A stretch of DNA of 64,000 nucleotides from Marilutibacter chinensis (GCF_021725675.1 NZ_JAKJPO010000001.1:744001-808000), one strand, 5' to 3'; numbered from the stretch's first letter, positions 36,629-46,493 are shown. The notes: generated from the letters alone by a model not told the origin. Program-made: numbers and translations.

Positions 36629-38002
36629 ATGAGCCTTCACCTCTACAACAGCCTGACCCGGCGGGTCGAGCCTTTCTCGCCGGCCGATCCGGCGCGCACC
36701 ACGATGTACGTGTGCGGTCCGACGGTCTACAACTACGTCCATATCGGCAACGCGCGCGGGCCGGTCGTGTTCGGTGTGCTCGCCGATCTGCTGCGCCGGC
36801 GCTTCGGCACCCTCGCCTACGCGCGCAACATCACCGACATCGACGACAAGATCAATGCGTCGGCGTCGGAACAGGGCGTGCCGATCTCGGCGATCACCGA
36901 CCGCTATGCCGCCGCGTACCGCGAGGACATGGCCGCACTCGGCGTTGCCCCGCCGGACCTGGAACCGGCCGCCACCGCTCACATTCCGCAGATCGTCGCG
37001 ATGATCGAACGGCTGGTCGAGAGCGGCCACGCCTATGCCGCGGACGGCCACGTGCTGTTCGCGGTCGACAGCTTCGACGGCTACGGCAAGCTGTCGCGGC
37101 GCGATCCGGACGAGATGCTGGCCGGCGCCCGCATCGAGGTCGCCCCGTACAAGAAGGGCCCCGGCGACTTCGTGCTGTGGAAGCCCTCCAGCGACGATCT
37201 GCCGGGCTGGGACTCCCCCTGGGGCCGAGGCCGTCCGGGCTGGCACATCGAATGCTCGGCGATGGCCGCCGCGCACCTGGGCGAGACCATCGACATCCAT
37301 GCCGGCGGCGTCGACCTGCAGTTCCCGCACCACGAGAACGAGATCGCGCAGAGCGAGTGTGCGCACGGCGGCACGGTCTTCGCCCGCTTCTGGCTGCACA
37401 ACGGCATGCTCAACTTCGACGGCGCGAAGATGTCGAAGTCGGTCGGCAACATCGCCCGCGTCCACGACCTGGTCCGCGAACACCCGCCCGAGGCGCTGCG
37501 CTACGCGCTGCTGTCGGCGCACTACCGCGGCCCGCTGGACTGGTCGGACGCGCTGATCGAACAGAGCGTGCGGACGCTGGATCGGCTGTACGGCACCCTG
37601 CGCGATCTCGCCGATGTCGAGGCCGAGGCACGGATCCCGGAAGCGATCGAGACAGCCCTCGACGACGATCTCAACACCCCGCAGGCACTGGCGGAGCTGG
37701 CCCGGATCGCCGGCGAGGCGCGCAAGGCAGTGGACGCCGCCGATCGCAAGAGGCTGAAGTCGGAGCTGCTCGGCGCCGGTCTCGCGCTGGGCCTGCTGCA
37801 GCAGGATCCGGCTGCATGGTTCGCGCGCGGCGCCTCCGGCGAGGACGACGCCCGCATCCAGGCGCTGGTCGACGAGCGCGTCGCCGCCAAGCAGGCGCGC
37901 GACTTCGCCCGCGCCGACGCCATCCGCGACCGGCTCGCCGCCGAGGGCATCGTGCTGGAGGACACCCCGCAGGGCGTGCGCTGGGTCAGGAAGCACGCGT
38001 AG
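36629..38002 (+). CDS. cysS: Cysteinyl-tRNA synthetase
   Basis: Class I synthetase of 457 residues charging tRNA-Cys. It has the zinc Cys and HIGH-like motif in [15 protein letters not shown], zinc ligands in HIECSAMA and [12 protein letters not shown], and the KMSKS loop in AKMSKSVGN. The C-terminal region ([17 protein letters not shown]) is typical of CysS. ATG 36629 begins the family N-terminus [12 protein letters not shown]. The leader is short, about 20 nt from the proposed TAGAAT -10 box. Confidence 0.96.
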   Translation: MSLHLYNSLTRRVEPFSPADPARTTMYVCGPTVYNYVHIGNARGPVVFGVLADLLRRRFGTLAYARNITDIDDKINASASEQGVPISAITDRYAAAYREDMAALGVAPPDLEPAATAHIPQIVAMIERLVESGHAYAADGHVLFAVDSFDGYGKLSRRDPDEMLAGARIEVAPYKKGPGDFVLWKPSSDDLPGWDSPWGRGRPGWHIECSAMAAAHLGETIDIHAGGVDLQFPHHENEIAQSECAHGGTVFARFWLHNGMLNFDGAKMSKSVGNIARVHDLVREHPPEALRYALLSAHYRGPLDWSDALIEQSVRTLDRLYGTLRDLADVEAEARIPEAIETALDDDLNTPQALAELARIAGEARKAVDAADRKRLKSELLGAGLALGLLQQDPAAWFARGASGEDDARIQALVDERVAAKQARDFARADAIRDRLAAEGIVLEDTPQGVRWVRKHA

Positions 38003-38030
38003 CGCGCCATCGACGTTGCCCCCTGCCCCA

Positions 38031-38090
38031 TGGGAGCGGCGATCGTTGCGTCGGCAATGCCTCATCGCGGCATACGTCGCTCCTACCGCG
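38031..38090. repeat. Degenerate REP-like palindrome
   Basis: GGGAGCGGCG at the left and CGTCGCTCCTAC at the right face each other, matching the GGAGCGGCGTAAGCCGC REP family of this window with several changes. It sits between cysS and sufE. Confidence 0.45.
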
Positions 38091-38172
38091 TGCGGTTCCC
38101 GGCAATGGGCCCTGGCCGCTACACAATCGCCTCATCGGCCGTTGCCGGCGGGGGCGTAGAATCGGATACGTG

Positions 38173-38625
38173 ATGAATGCAGTGACCGCCCCCGTTTCGC
38201 CCTTCCCTCTCGAGCCCACGGCCGCCGCCGCGCAGGCGGCCATCCGCGACGAATTCGCCTTCTTCGGCGACTGGGCCGAACGCTACCAGTACCTGATCGA
38301 CCTCGGCCGCAAGTTGCCGGAGCTGCCCGAGGGGTGGAAGACCGAGGAGCACCGCCTGCACGGCTGCCAGTCGATGGTCTGGATCGTCCCCGAGGGCGAT
38401 GCCTCGCGGCTGGACTTCCACGCGATCAGCGACTCGGCGATCGTGTCGGGCCTGATCTATCTCGCCCTGCGGGTCTATTCCGGCCGCAGCGCCGCCGAGA
38501 TCGCCGCGACGGATGCCGACTACATCGCCGACATCGGCCTGGCCAGGCACCTGTCGCCGACCCGCAGCAACGGCCTCGCTTCGCTGCTGGCCTTCATCCG
38601 CGCGGAAGCGGCAAAGCACCTGTAG
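38173..38625 (+). CDS. sufE: SufE-family cysteine desulfuration protein
   Basis: Sulfur acceptor of 150 residues that takes persulfide from a cysteine desulfurase for Fe-S assembly. The reactive Cys is in LHGCQSMVW; the C-terminal LSPTRSNGLASLL is family-typical. A TAGAAT -10 element at 38157-38162 is only 10 bp before the ATG, so the mRNA would be almost leaderless. No other suf gene is in the window. Lying 170 bp after cysS suggests a loose cysteine/sulfur grouping. Confidence 0.93.
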   Translation: MNAVTAPVSPFPLEPTAAAAQAAIRDEFAFFGDWAERYQYLIDLGRKLPELPEGWKTEEHRLHGCQSMVWIVPEGDASRLDFHAISDSAIVSGLIYLALRVYSGRSAAEIAATDADYIADIGLARHLSPTRSNGLASLLAFIRAEAAKHL

Positions 38626-38651
38626 GAGCAACCCCTCGTCCCGGAAAAGCG

Positions 38652-38676
38652 AAAGGCCTCGCCGAAGCGGGGCCTT
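38652..38676 (+). terminator. Terminator after sufE
   Basis: AAAGGCC-t-CGC, loop CGAA, GCG-g-GGCCTTT, then GTTA. A stem of ten pairs with one central mismatch, 26 bp past the sufE stop. Confidence 0.7.
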
Positions 38677-38685
38677 TGTTATCCA

Positions 38686-38801
38686 GCCCCCCAAGCTGGG
38701 GGCGATTCGCGCGCAGCGCGAATGGGGGTGTCAGCATGTCCCGAGGCCCAAGATTTGCGCAGCAAACCTTGGGCAAGATTTACAGGCATAGCCTGTAAAT
38801 C
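38686..38801. repeat. Stack of four hairpins at the 3' end of dksA
   Basis: Consecutive inverted repeats: GCCCCC/GGGGGC (38686-38703); ATTCGCGC-GCA-GCGCGAAT (38705... ending 38723); CCCAAGATTTGC-GCA-GCAAACCTTGGG with one mismatch (38747-38773); GATTTACAGGC-ATA-GCCTGTAAATC, perfect (38777-38801). The last abuts the dksA stop codon and may end or stabilise its mRNA. Two share a GCA triloop with hairpins near 58.1 and 59.0 kb. Confidence 0.65.
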
Positions 38802-39818
38802 TCAGTCTCCCATCTGCTTCTGCAGATGCTCCCAGCGCTCCTGTGCGTCGATCGTGCGCTCGGCGGTCAGGCGCGCCTCCAGGCGCTCCAGGCCGATCTC
38901 CTCGCCGGTGTCGAGGCAGAACCCGTAATCGCCGCTGTCGACCCGCTTGAGCGTGCTGTCGATCTTGCTGATCAGCTTGCGGTAGCGGTCGCGGGTCCGC
39001 AGCTCCAGCGAGTTCTCGGTCTCGCGCGTCGCGCGCTCGGCCTCGTCGCCGACGTCGCGGACCTCCTCCTTGAGGTTCTCGATGGTCTGCTTGGATTCCT
39101 CGACCAGATCGGCACGCCACTGCAGCAGGCGCTGGCGGAAGTACTCCAGCTGCAGCGGGCTCATGTACTCCTCGTCGGGACCGGGCTTGTAGCCCTCCGG
39201 CAGGATCGGGCGGCCGCTGGCCGGGTCGGTCTTGTACGGCACGATCTTGAACTTGCTCTTCGGTGCGGGCGCCGGCGGACGTGCGGCCACTGCGACCGCG
39301 ACCTTGCCCGCCGAGCGCTTGGCGACGGCCTTGGCGTCGGCCGGGCCATCGGCCTTGGCCGGTGCGGTCCTGGTGGCCGGTCGGGCAGCCGGTTTCTTCA
39401 CCACGGTGGTGCGGACGGCCGGCTTCGCCGGCGCCGGGGCGGCGGCCTTCCTGGCCACGACCGGCTGGGCAGCCGGTTTGGCAACGGCCTTCTTCGCCGG
39501 CGCCTTCTTCGGCGCGGGCTTGGTGGCGGGTTTCTTGGTTGCGGCGGTCTTGCCCGCGGCCTTCGCAGACGCCTTCTTCACCGCAGGCTTCGCGGCCGGC
39601 TTCTTGGCAGCGACCTTCTTCGCGGCGGCGGGCTTCTTCACGGCAGGCTTCTTCGCGGCTTTCTTCACGGCGACCTTTTTCACGGGGGACTTTTTCGCCG
39701 CCGGCTTGCCGGCCACGGCCTTCTTGGCGGCCTTCTTCGGCGCGGCCTTCCTGGCGGCGGGCTTGGCGACCTTCTTGGCCGGCTTTGCGGCCTTCGCTGA
39801 TTTCTTCTTCACTGCCAC
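38802..39818 (-). CDS. dksA: DksA with histone H1-like N-terminal extension
   Basis: RNA polymerase secondary-channel factor working with ppGpp. The C-terminal 140 residues are the DksA coiled coil and finger ([35 protein letters not shown]). The first 200 residues are repeats of Lys, Ala and Pro (AAKK, KPAA), like histone H1 tails, as known for Xanthomonas relatives. Only the first of four zinc Cys remains: the second is Thr (CLDT), the last two are Thr and Ala (RTIDAQ). It is therefore a zinc-independent type. GTG start at 39818 with AAGGA 10 nt upstream. Confidence 0.92.
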   Translation of the reverse strand: MAVKKKSAKAAKPAKKVAKPAARKAAPKKAAKKAVAGKPAAKKSPVKKVAVKKAAKKPAVKKPAAAKKVAAKKPAAKPAVKKASAKAAGKTAATKKPATKPAPKKAPAKKAVAKPAAQPVVARKAAAPAPAKPAVRTTVVKKPAARPATRTAPAKADGPADAKAVAKRSAGKVAVAVAARPPAPAPKSKFKIVPYKTDPASGRPILPEGYKPGPDEEYMSPLQLEYFRQRLLQWRADLVEESKQTIENLKEEVRDVGDEAERATRETENSLELRTRDRYRKLISKIDSTLKRVDSGDYGFCLDTGEEIGLERLEARLTAERTIDAQERWEHLQKQMGD

Positions 39819-39842
39819 GGGCGACTTGTCCTTCTGGTTCCC

Positions 39843-39870
39843 TTGTGACGGGAAAGCGCGCTGTTATACC
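39843..39870 (+). promoter_or_regulatory. yidD-pyrC promoter candidate
   Basis: TTGTGA (39843-39848), 16 bp, TATACC (39865-39870) on the plus strand, 57 bp before yidD. It shares the core TTATA with the divergent dksA -10 box, so the two promoters should exclude each other. Confidence 0.5.
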
Positions 39871-39891
39871 CTGCCACGGCTACCGCGGCAA
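39863..39891 (-). promoter_or_regulatory. dksA promoter
   Basis: TTGCCG (39886-39891) and TATAAC (39863-39868) on the minus strand, 17 bp apart, about 45 bp before the GTG. The TATAAC box overlaps the TATACC of the opposing promoter at 39843-39870. Confidence 0.55.
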
Positions 39892-39927
39892 CCGCACGCC
39901 CTGCGGGTTTCCGCCATCCTACACGTC

Positions 39928-40212
39928 GTGATCGATCATCTGCTCATCGCCCTGCTGCGCCTCTACAAACGGTGGATAAGTCCGCTGCTGGGGCCCCGCT
40001 GCCGCTTCCACCCCAGCTGCTCGGTGTATGCGATGCAGGCGATCGCGCGATTCGGCGCGCTGAAGGGCAGCTGGCTCGCCGCTCGTCGGCTCGCCCGCTG
40101 CCATCCGCTGAACCCGGGCGGGCTCGACCCGGTCCCGCCGGCCCCAGGCCAGCACGCCCTTTCTGAACCGAACCCGGACGCACCCACATGCCATCCCCCG
40201 AACAGACGCTGA
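39928..40212 (+). CDS. yidD: Membrane protein insertion efficiency factor YidD
   Basis: Small membrane-associated protein of 94 residues from GTG 39928. Core family motifs are intact: [20 protein letters not shown] and SVYAMQAI, with the [10 protein letters not shown] tail. It assists YidC-dependent membrane insertion. It is normally next to rnpA; here it stands alone between dksA and dihydroorotase. The last 25 bp overlap the start of pyrC, so the two are probably co-transcribed. Confidence 0.9.
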   Translation: MIDHLLIALLRLYKRWISPLLGPRCRFHPSCSVYAMQAIARFGALKGSWLAARRLARCHPLNPGGLDPVPPAPGQHALSEPNPDAPTCHPPNRR

Positions 40213-41543
40213 TCGTCAACGCCCGCCTGGTGAACGAAGGCCGCGAGATCGAGGGCGACCTGCGCATCGCCGACGGCCGCATCGTCGAGATCGGCGGCGG
40301 ACTCGCCTCACACGCCGGCGAGACCGTGATCGATGCCGGCGGCCGGCGCCTGCTGCCGGGCATGATCGACGACCAGGTCCACTTCCGCGAGCCGGGCATG
40401 GAATACAAGGCCGACATGGCGACCGAATCCGCCGCGGCGGTCGCCGGCGGCCTGACCAGCTTCATGGACATGCCCAACACCAGCCCGCCGACACTCGACG
40501 CCGCCGCACTTGAGGACAAATATCGCCGCGCCGCCGGTCGGGTCTGGGGCAACCACGGCTTCTACATGGGCGCGAGCAACGACAATCTGGAGGCGATCCG
40601 TGTGATCGACCCGAAGGCCACGCCCGGGCTGAAGGTGTTCATGGGCGCCTCGACCGGCAACATGCTGGTCGACGACCCGGACACGCTGGATGCGATCTTC
40701 CGCGACGTCCCGACCCCGATCATCACCCATTGCGAAGACACCCCGATGATCGAGGCCGAGACCGCCCGCTACAAGGCGAAGTACGGCGACGACATCCCCG
40801 CCGCCTGTCATCCCGACATCCGCTCGCGCGAGGCCTGCATCAAGTCGACCCGGCTCGCGCTCGAGCTGGCGCGCCGCCACGGCACCCGCCTGCACGTGCT
40901 GCACATCTCCACCGCCGACGAGCTGGCGCTGTTCGAACAGGGACCGCTGATCCGCGCCGACGGAAGCCGCAAGCAGATCACCGCCGAGACCTGCATCCAT
41001 TTCCTGCGCTTCGACCGCCGCGACTACGAGACGCTCGGCCACCTGATCAAGTGCAATCCCGCGATCAAGGAGCCCTCCGACCGGGAGGCGTTGATCCGCG
41101 CGGTGGCCGGCGACGTCATCGACGTGCTCGCGACCGATCATGCGCCGCATACGCTGGAGGAGAAACACAATCCCTACGTGCGCGCGCCCAGCGGCCTGCC
41201 GCTGGTGCAGTTCGCGCTGGTCGCGGCGCTGGAGCTGGTCCACGAGGGCCACATGGACACCGCGCAGGTCGTGCAGAAGTTCGCCCATGCCCCGGCCCAG
41301 CTGTTCGACGTCGCCGGACGCGGTTTCCTGCGCGAAGGCTATTTCGCCGACCTGGTCCTGATCGACGACACGCCGTTCACCGTGGAGCGCGACCAGGTAT
41401 TGTCGAAGTGCGGCTGGTCGCCGTTCGAGGGGCGCAGCTTCCGCTCGCGGATCGCGTCCACATGGGTCAACGGCGTCCTGGCCTGGGATGGCGAACGCCT
41501 CGTCGGCGGCCCGAACGGCCAACGCCTGACGTTCGCCCGGTGA
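40188..41543 (+). CDS. pyrC: Dihydroorotase
   Basis: Zinc amidohydrolase of 451 residues that cyclises carbamoyl-aspartate in pyrimidine synthesis. It has the metal motif [17 protein letters not shown] with the bridging Lys, THCEDTPM and VLHIS His ligands, and the catalytic Asp in ATDHAPHT. It is the longer (multifunctional-type) dihydroorotase form rather than the E. coli 348-residue form. Its stop overlaps the GTG of the next gene (GTGA). Confidence 0.94.
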   Translation: MPSPEQTLIVNARLVNEGREIEGDLRIADGRIVEIGGGLASHAGETVIDAGGRRLLPGMIDDQVHFREPGMEYKADMATESAAAVAGGLTSFMDMPNTSPPTLDAAALEDKYRRAAGRVWGNHGFYMGASNDNLEAIRVIDPKATPGLKVFMGASTGNMLVDDPDTLDAIFRDVPTPIITHCEDTPMIEAETARYKAKYGDDIPAACHPDIRSREACIKSTRLALELARRHGTRLHVLHISTADELALFEQGPLIRADGSRKQITAETCIHFLRFDRRDYETLGHLIKCNPAIKEPSDREALIRAVAGDVIDVLATDHAPHTLEEKHNPYVRAPSGLPLVQFALVAALELVHEGHMDTAQVVQKFAHAPAQLFDVAGRGFLREGYFADLVLIDDTPFTVERDQVLSKCGWSPFEGRSFRSRIASTWVNGVLAWDGERLVGGPNGQRLTFAR

Positions 41544-42454
41544 ACGGCGCGTCGATGGTCGCGCGGACCGGCCGGATGTCCGTACTGCTGCTGTTCTGCG
41601 CCTGCACCGCTCACCCGCCGCCGGCCGGTGCGACGCCGTCCGCGCAGGCCGACCGGCCGCCGGCCCTGCCCCCCGTCGCCCAGCCCGTCGCCCGGCCTGC
41701 CCGGGTCACCTTCCTGCCGACCTCGGTGCCGCAGGGTTCGCTGGTGGTCGGCCTGACCGATCCCGAGGCCCGGGTCGAATATGACGGCCATACGCTGAGG
41801 GTCTCGCCACAGGGACGTTTCGTGTTCGGCATCGGCCGGGACGCGACCGGCCCGGCCGTGGTCCGCATCGTCCAGGCCAATGGCCAGGTGCTGGTGCAGC
41901 GCATTGCGGTCACCCCGCGCGACTGGCCGGTCGAGCGCGTCAGCGGCGTGCCTCCGAAGACCGTCGACCCGCCGCGGGCGATCGCGGAACGTATCGCCCG
42001 CGAACAGGCGGAAGTGACCGATGCACGCCGGCGCGACGATGCGCGCGACGACTTCGCACAGACCTTCGTCTGGCCCGTGCAGGGCCGGATCAGCGGCCGC
42101 TTCGGCAATCAGCGGGTCTACAACGGCACGCCGAAGTCGCCGCATTCGGGCATGGACATCGCCGCCGCCAACGGCACCCCGGTCAAGGCCCCTGCCGGCG
42201 GCATGGTGACCTATGCGAACCCGGACATGTACCTGACCGGGGGCACGATCCTGATCGACCACGGCCACGGCGTCAGCTCGAACTTCCTGCATCTGTCGCG
42301 ACTGGACGTGAAGATCGGCGACCGGGTCGAACAGGGCCAGACGATCGGCGCGGTCGGCGCGACCGGCCGTGCGACGGGACCGCATCTGCACTGGGGGATG
42401 AACTGGTTCACCACCCGCATCGACCCCCTGTTGCTGGTCGGGCACGGACCGTAA
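41540..42454 (+). CDS. M23-family (LytM) peptidoglycan peptidase
   Basis: Exported metallopeptidase of 304 residues from a GTG start coupled to pyrC. A hydrophobic stretch ending LLLFCACTA is a signal peptide, perhaps a weak lipobox. A beta-rich N-terminal domain (about 50-130) precedes the LytM domain with HSGMDIAAANGTP (His, Asp) and GPHLHWGM (His-x-His). It should cut peptide cross-links or act as a coiled-coil-less amidase activator. The last 50 bp lie in a 125-bp tandem duplication that extends downstream. Confidence 0.9.
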   Translation: MNGASMVARTGRMSVLLLFCACTAHPPPAGATPSAQADRPPALPPVAQPVARPARVTFLPTSVPQGSLVVGLTDPEARVEYDGHTLRVSPQGRFVFGIGRDATGPAVVRIVQANGQVLVQRIAVTPRDWPVERVSGVPPKTVDPPRAIAERIAREQAEVTDARRRDDARDDFAQTFVWPVQGRISGRFGNQRVYNGTPKSPHSGMDIAAANGTPVKAPAGGMVTYANPDMYLTGGTILIDHGHGVSSNFLHLSRLDVKIGDRVEQGQTIGAVGATGRATGPHLHWGMNWFTTRIDPLLLVGHGP

Positions 42455-42675
42455 CCCGCCCCATCGTTCACCCTTCTCACGCGCGGCGGCGCGTTCGTCA
42501 TGATCGGTCGCCGCCGCTCCCCCTGGCGCGGTTCACCACCCGCATCGACCCCCTGTTGCTGGTCGGGCACGGACCGTAACCCGCCCCATCGTTCACCCTT
42601 CTCACGCGCGGCGGCGCGTTCGTCATGATCGGTCGCCGCTCGCCCGCCTGGCGCGGTTCACCACCGCATCGACCC
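42405..42675. repeat. 125-bp tandem duplication over the M23 gene end
   Basis: Units start at 42405, 42530 and 42655 (each GGTTCACCACC). The first two are full and near identical until their last 15-20 bp; the third stops after about 20 bp. Each full unit carries the final codons and stop of the peptidase gene plus a GCGCGGCGGCGCG stem. The rest of the gap to 42726 shows nothing else. Confidence 0.85.
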
Positions 42676-42726
42676 GTTGCGGACGGCGCTCATACCGACG
42701 CTCCTGCGGACGACCTCTCGTGAGGA

Positions 42727-43689
42727 TCAGCCGTGCCAATCCGGCGCCTGCATCAGGCGACCCAGCGGCTGGTGGCTCGGGGTGCGGGCCAGATCGCCGG
42801 GGCTGACGCCCTTGGGGTGGGTGGCCGCGAACGGCAGCACCGCCTCCGGCAGACCCTGCAGCGCGGAACGCGCCGCCGATTTGAACTGCGCCGGGACCTG
42901 CTCGCCGATGCCCAGGCGGGCCCGCACCTCGCTCGCCAGCGCCTCCAGCTCGGCAGCGGAAACGTCACCGATCCGGCGTTCCAGGTCGGTCGGCGTCGCC
43001 GATCCGGCCATGTCCACCTCCGTCTGCAGGAACCGCGCCTTGTGCTGTGGCCTCAGCAGCGACCAGACCTCCTCGATCAGCTTGCGGACGTTGCCGGTGT
43101 ACGGCAGCGGCGGGTCCGGCGGCGGAGTGACGACGATCTCCGGCGCCAGCCGGCCTTTCGGCCTGGCTGCGTTCTCGGCGAAACAGCGATAGACGAATTC
43201 GCTGCAGGTCATCTTGCCCGCGTCGTCGCTGAGCAGGCTGTCGAAGGCGGCCCGCAGCACGCTCCGCAGCCACATCGGCGCGCCCGGGAAGCTCTTGCCT
43301 CGCACCGCGACCACGATGCCGATCATCGCCAGCTCGCTGGTGGCATACTGTAGCCCGAGCAGCCCGGTCCCGTGCGCGACCACCTGCGCCCGCTCCTGCT
43401 CCGACAGCGGACTGCGGTCGTAGGCGACCGGCCGGAACGCATCGACGAGGTACACCGGGCTGCCTTCGGCCAGTCGCGGGGCCAAGGGGACCGACATGAT
43501 GCCGTGGGTAATCGACTCGTACAGCCGGCCATCGTCGGCCATCACCGCGGAGTGGCTGTACACGCTGTCGCTGGCCCAGGCGATCAGCGTCGACAGCTCG
43601 CTGCGTCCCCGCATCAGCAACACGTCGCCCGGCTGGACCACGTCCGCCGCCACCGTCTGGATCGGCCGCACCACCGAATGCTCGTTCAT
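42727..43689 (-). CDS. Permuted papain-like amidase (YiiX/C92-type)
   Basis: Soluble 320-residue protein of the circularly permuted NlpC/P60-like class. The family order is seen: VQPGDVLLMRGRS near 20, the catalytic His in YSHSAVMADDGRLYE near 46, and the Cys later in KMTCSEFVYRCF. No signal peptide, so it acts in the cytoplasm or is released another way. Relatives act on lipid-linked, peptide or isopeptide amides; substrate unknown here. An excellent ribosome site (GGGGGGAGG, 7 nt) fixes the start at 43689. Confidence 0.82.
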   Translation of the reverse strand: MNEHSVVRPIQTVAADVVQPGDVLLMRGRSELSTLIAWASDSVYSHSAVMADDGRLYESITHGIMSVPLAPRLAEGSPVYLVDAFRPVAYDRSPLSEQERAQVVAHGTGLLGLQYATSELAMIGIVVAVRGKSFPGAPMWLRSVLRAAFDSLLSDDAGKMTCSEFVYRCFAENAARPKGRLAPEIVVTPPPDPPLPYTGNVRKLIEEVWSLLRPQHKARFLQTEVDMAGSATPTDLERRIGDVSAAELEALASEVRARLGIGEQVPAQFKSAARSALQGLPEAVLPFAATHPKGVSPGDLARTPSHQPLGRLMQAPDWHG

Positions 43690-43775
43690 CACTTGCCTCC
43701 CCCCTGAAGGCGATTGTTGGAAATCGGCCGCTCCCTCACCCGGAAGCGGCGGCAGCCGTGGGTCCGGAGCGGTGC

Positions 43776-45455
43776 TCAGGCACGCGCACCGCGTCCGGAG
43801 AACATCGGCCGGATATGGCCGATCACGCGGTCGCGCCCAGCCGACTTGCTCGCATACAGGGCGGCATCGGCGCGCTCGAGCAGTTGCTCGGGCGTCTCGC
43901 CGGGCTGCAGTTCGGCGACCCCGAGGCTGAGGGTGACGTCGACGACGGCGTCCTCGGCCGCGATCGGCCGGCAGTTCACCGCCGAGCGCATGTTCTCGGC
44001 GACGCCGATCGCTTCCTTCAGCCCCGTGCACGGCAGCAGCACCATCATCTCGTCGCCACCGTAGCGGCCGATCTGGTCGTAGGTGCGCAAACGATTGCGC
44101 ACCCGCAGCGCGACGATGCGGATGCATTCGTCGCCGACCCGGTGACCGTGGGTGTCGTTGATCAGCTTGAAGTGGTCGATGTCGAAGAACACCAGCGACA
44201 ACGGCATTCCGGATTTGTGAGCCTCATCGACACTGGTCCTGAGCAGATCCTCGATCACCGGCCTGGAGCTGGTGCCGGTCAGTGCGTCGTAGGAGGCCAT
44301 CTGGCTCGCCTGGTCGCGGTCGCGACGCAGTTCCTGCATCTTGTCGGACAGTCCGATGGTGACGACCAAGCCGGCGATGGCGAAGCCGGCCGGATAGGCG
44401 TAGGCCAACCAGTACGGTCCCGCCCATACGCCCAGCACCTGCAGCACCCGCATCGTGACCAGCGCCATCAGCGGCAACCACGAAACCAGCACGAAGCGCG
44501 CCGACCGCTGGCCGCGCAGGCTGCCGCTGACACTGGCGAACAACACCAGCAACACCGAAGCCAGGATCACCAGGTTGCCGGCCAGCGCCACGTACCGCGA
44601 AACGCTGAACACCGCCAGCGCCGCCAGCAGCAGAGCCAGCCCGTTGCAGATGTGCAGCGAACGCAACACCCGCGGCTGGTGTTGTCGCAGCTCCATGAAG
44701 TGGGCGAGAAAACCGTTGCTGGTGACCAGCGCGAGGAATCCGAACACGCGCCCGGCACGCGGGTCGCCGGCCAACCGCTCCGCAAGTTCCGGAAACACCC
44801 GCAGATCGCCGCCCAGGGTCGCCAGGTACAGCACCTGGCACAACAGCGCGATCATCAGGTAGAGATACGCCCGCTCGCCGACCCCGCCCCAGAAACCGAA
44901 CGCGAGCACCGCCAGCACCATCATCGTCACCAGCACGGCCGCCCGCCAGCTCGCGTACGCCAGGTCCTGCCGGTGACTCTGGACTGCCGGCTCCACCGAC
45001 ACCTCGATGGCGATCGGCGTGGGCGTATGCAGGCGGATGTCGACGTGCTGGCCGCGTTCCAGACCGCGCGGCAGCGGAACGAAGAACGCACGGGCCGAAT
45101 GGGCAAGGTCCGCATCCTGCCCCATCAATGCCCGCCGCAACGGCAACAGATCACCCGGGCGCCAGATCTCGGCCCGGCTCAGGTATGGAAAGTGGAGGAC
45201 GAGTCGCGGGTCGCGGTCGGCCGGGATGGCCTCCAATGCGGTGATCCGCCACCAGTGGATTCCGATCCGCTCCTCGCGGATCGTGCGTCCGTCGCCATGG
45301 GGGACGAAATCGTCGTCGAAATCGCCGGTCAGCACCCGCGCCGGGACCGGGTCGCCTTCGAGACGGGACACGTCCAAGGCCTGCGCGGCCCCATCGGTCG
45401 CGACAGCCAGCAACAACGTCAATGCGAATGCCCGCCATCCCCGACGCAAGGACAT
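43776..45455 (-). CDS. 7TMR-DISM diguanylate cyclase
   Basis: Membrane-bound cyclase of 559 residues. A signal peptide is followed by a periplasmic 7TMR-DISM sensor (about 25-180), seven membrane helices (about 185-385) and a C-terminal GGDEF domain. The active site is RYGGDEMMVL, one residue off GGDEF but within active variation. The product-inhibition site RTYD lies five residues before it. It should make c-di-GMP in response to an envelope signal. Start is uncertain: ATG 45455 or GTG 45479. It could feed the PgaCD or FimX-like targets in this window. Confidence 0.88.
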   Translation of the reverse strand: MSLRRGWRAFALTLLLAVATDGAAQALDVSRLEGDPVPARVLTGDFDDDFVPHGDGRTIREERIGIHWWRITALEAIPADRDPRLVLHFPYLSRAEIWRPGDLLPLRRALMGQDADLAHSARAFFVPLPRGLERGQHVDIRLHTPTPIAIEVSVEPAVQSHRQDLAYASWRAAVLVTMMVLAVLAFGFWGGVGERAYLYLMIALLCQVLYLATLGGDLRVFPELAERLAGDPRAGRVFGFLALVTSNGFLAHFMELRQHQPRVLRSLHICNGLALLLAALAVFSVSRYVALAGNLVILASVLLVLFASVSGSLRGQRSARFVLVSWLPLMALVTMRVLQVLGVWAGPYWLAYAYPAGFAIAGLVVTIGLSDKMQELRRDRDQASQMASYDALTGTSSRPVIEDLLRTSVDEAHKSGMPLSLVFFDIDHFKLINDTHGHRVGDECIRIVALRVRNRLRTYDQIGRYGGDEMMVLLPCTGLKEAIGVAENMRSAVNCRPIAAEDAVVDVTLSLGVAELQPGETPEQLLERADAALYASKSAGRDRVIGHIRPMFSGRGARA

Positions 45456-45551
45456 CCCCCCGGATCGTCCGCCACGCACCCGCCGAGCATAGCCGATCCG
45501 CGCGCGGCAGGCTGCGCGATGGCGGGGCCCCCGGTTCTCCGGAAGCTGGCG

Positions 45552-46493
45552 CTACGTCTGGCGGGAGGCCGGGCCCGCGCCGCTGACCCGGGCCACGGCA
45601 TCGTGCGGGTGAAGGCTCTCGAAGTGCGCGACCTCGGCCTCGAAGCGCTCGACGTGCGGGTCGTGCGCGAGCACCGACGCCACCCGCCGCGCCGCGTCCT
45701 CGCAGAACATCAGGTTGGCCGCGTTCAGGGCTGCGAAGGCCTGCTCGTCCTGGCGCTTGACCGCCGTCTGGACCGGGGTCGCAAGGCGTTGCTCGAGCGC
45801 GTCGATCAGGGCCGCCAGCGGCAGTTCCTCGAACTGCGGCCGCAACTGCAGGCGCACGCTCGCGCGGCTGCGCTGGGCATGCGGCGTCGCCGCCAGGCCA
45901 CGCTCGGAGGCCAGCCAGTCGCCGACCACGGCGGTCGAGATCGGCCGCGCGTCGGCGAAGTCGGCGACGAAGCGCTCGGCGTTGAGCTGGCGCGACAGCG
46001 CCGCCGAAGCCGGACAGGTGCTGGAGTACTCGACCGAGAACGCCAGCGACAGGCGCAGGTGGCCGCCTTCGAGCAGTGCCTCGATCTCGACCGGATAGCG
46101 TTTCCAGCCCGCATTGCCGCTCGCCAGCGCGGGCCGCAGCAGCATCTGGTCGTAGCGCAGCACCAGCCGCGCCGACGACGACAGCCCTTCCTGCGAGTCG
46201 ACCAGCGACTGCAGCACGCGGCGCAGGCCGGCCGGAGTCACCGCTTCGCTGGCGAACGCATCCTGCAGCCGCAGGTACAGGCGCGACATGTGGATACCGC
46301 GCGCATCGGCGTCGTCGAGGCTGACCGCGACATCGACCGACGCGGCGACCTGGACCGGCTCGCCGCCCGGCGTGGCGATGCGCAGCGGCAGCGCGATATG
46401 CGACATGCCGACCCATTGCAGCGGACGCGCCTCGGCGGCGGCCTCGAAGGCCACGTCGGGAAGCGATCGGGTCGGGCTGGAGGGCGAAGTCAC
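45552..46493 (-). CDS. folE2: GTP cyclohydrolase FolE2
   Basis: Type IB GTP cyclohydrolase of 313 residues making dihydroneopterin triphosphate for folate. The active-site Cys is in EYSSTCPASAALSR; the Glu/His metal ligands include the C-terminal ANLMFCEDAARR and LHPHDAV. FolE2 uses several metals and is often induced when zinc is scarce. No Zur box is evident to me. The GTG start at 46493 follows AAGG by 7 nt. Confidence 0.93.
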   Translation of the reverse strand: MTSPSSPTRSLPDVAFEAAAEARPLQWVGMSHIALPLRIATPGGEPVQVAASVDVAVSLDDADARGIHMSRLYLRLQDAFASEAVTPAGLRRVLQSLVDSQEGLSSSARLVLRYDQMLLRPALASGNAGWKRYPVEIEALLEGGHLRLSLAFSVEYSSTCPASAALSRQLNAERFVADFADARPISTAVVGDWLASERGLAATPHAQRSRASVRLQLRPQFEELPLAALIDALEQRLATPVQTAVKRQDEQAFAALNAANLMFCEDAARRVASVLAHDPHVERFEAEVAHFESLHPHDAVARVSGAGPASRQT

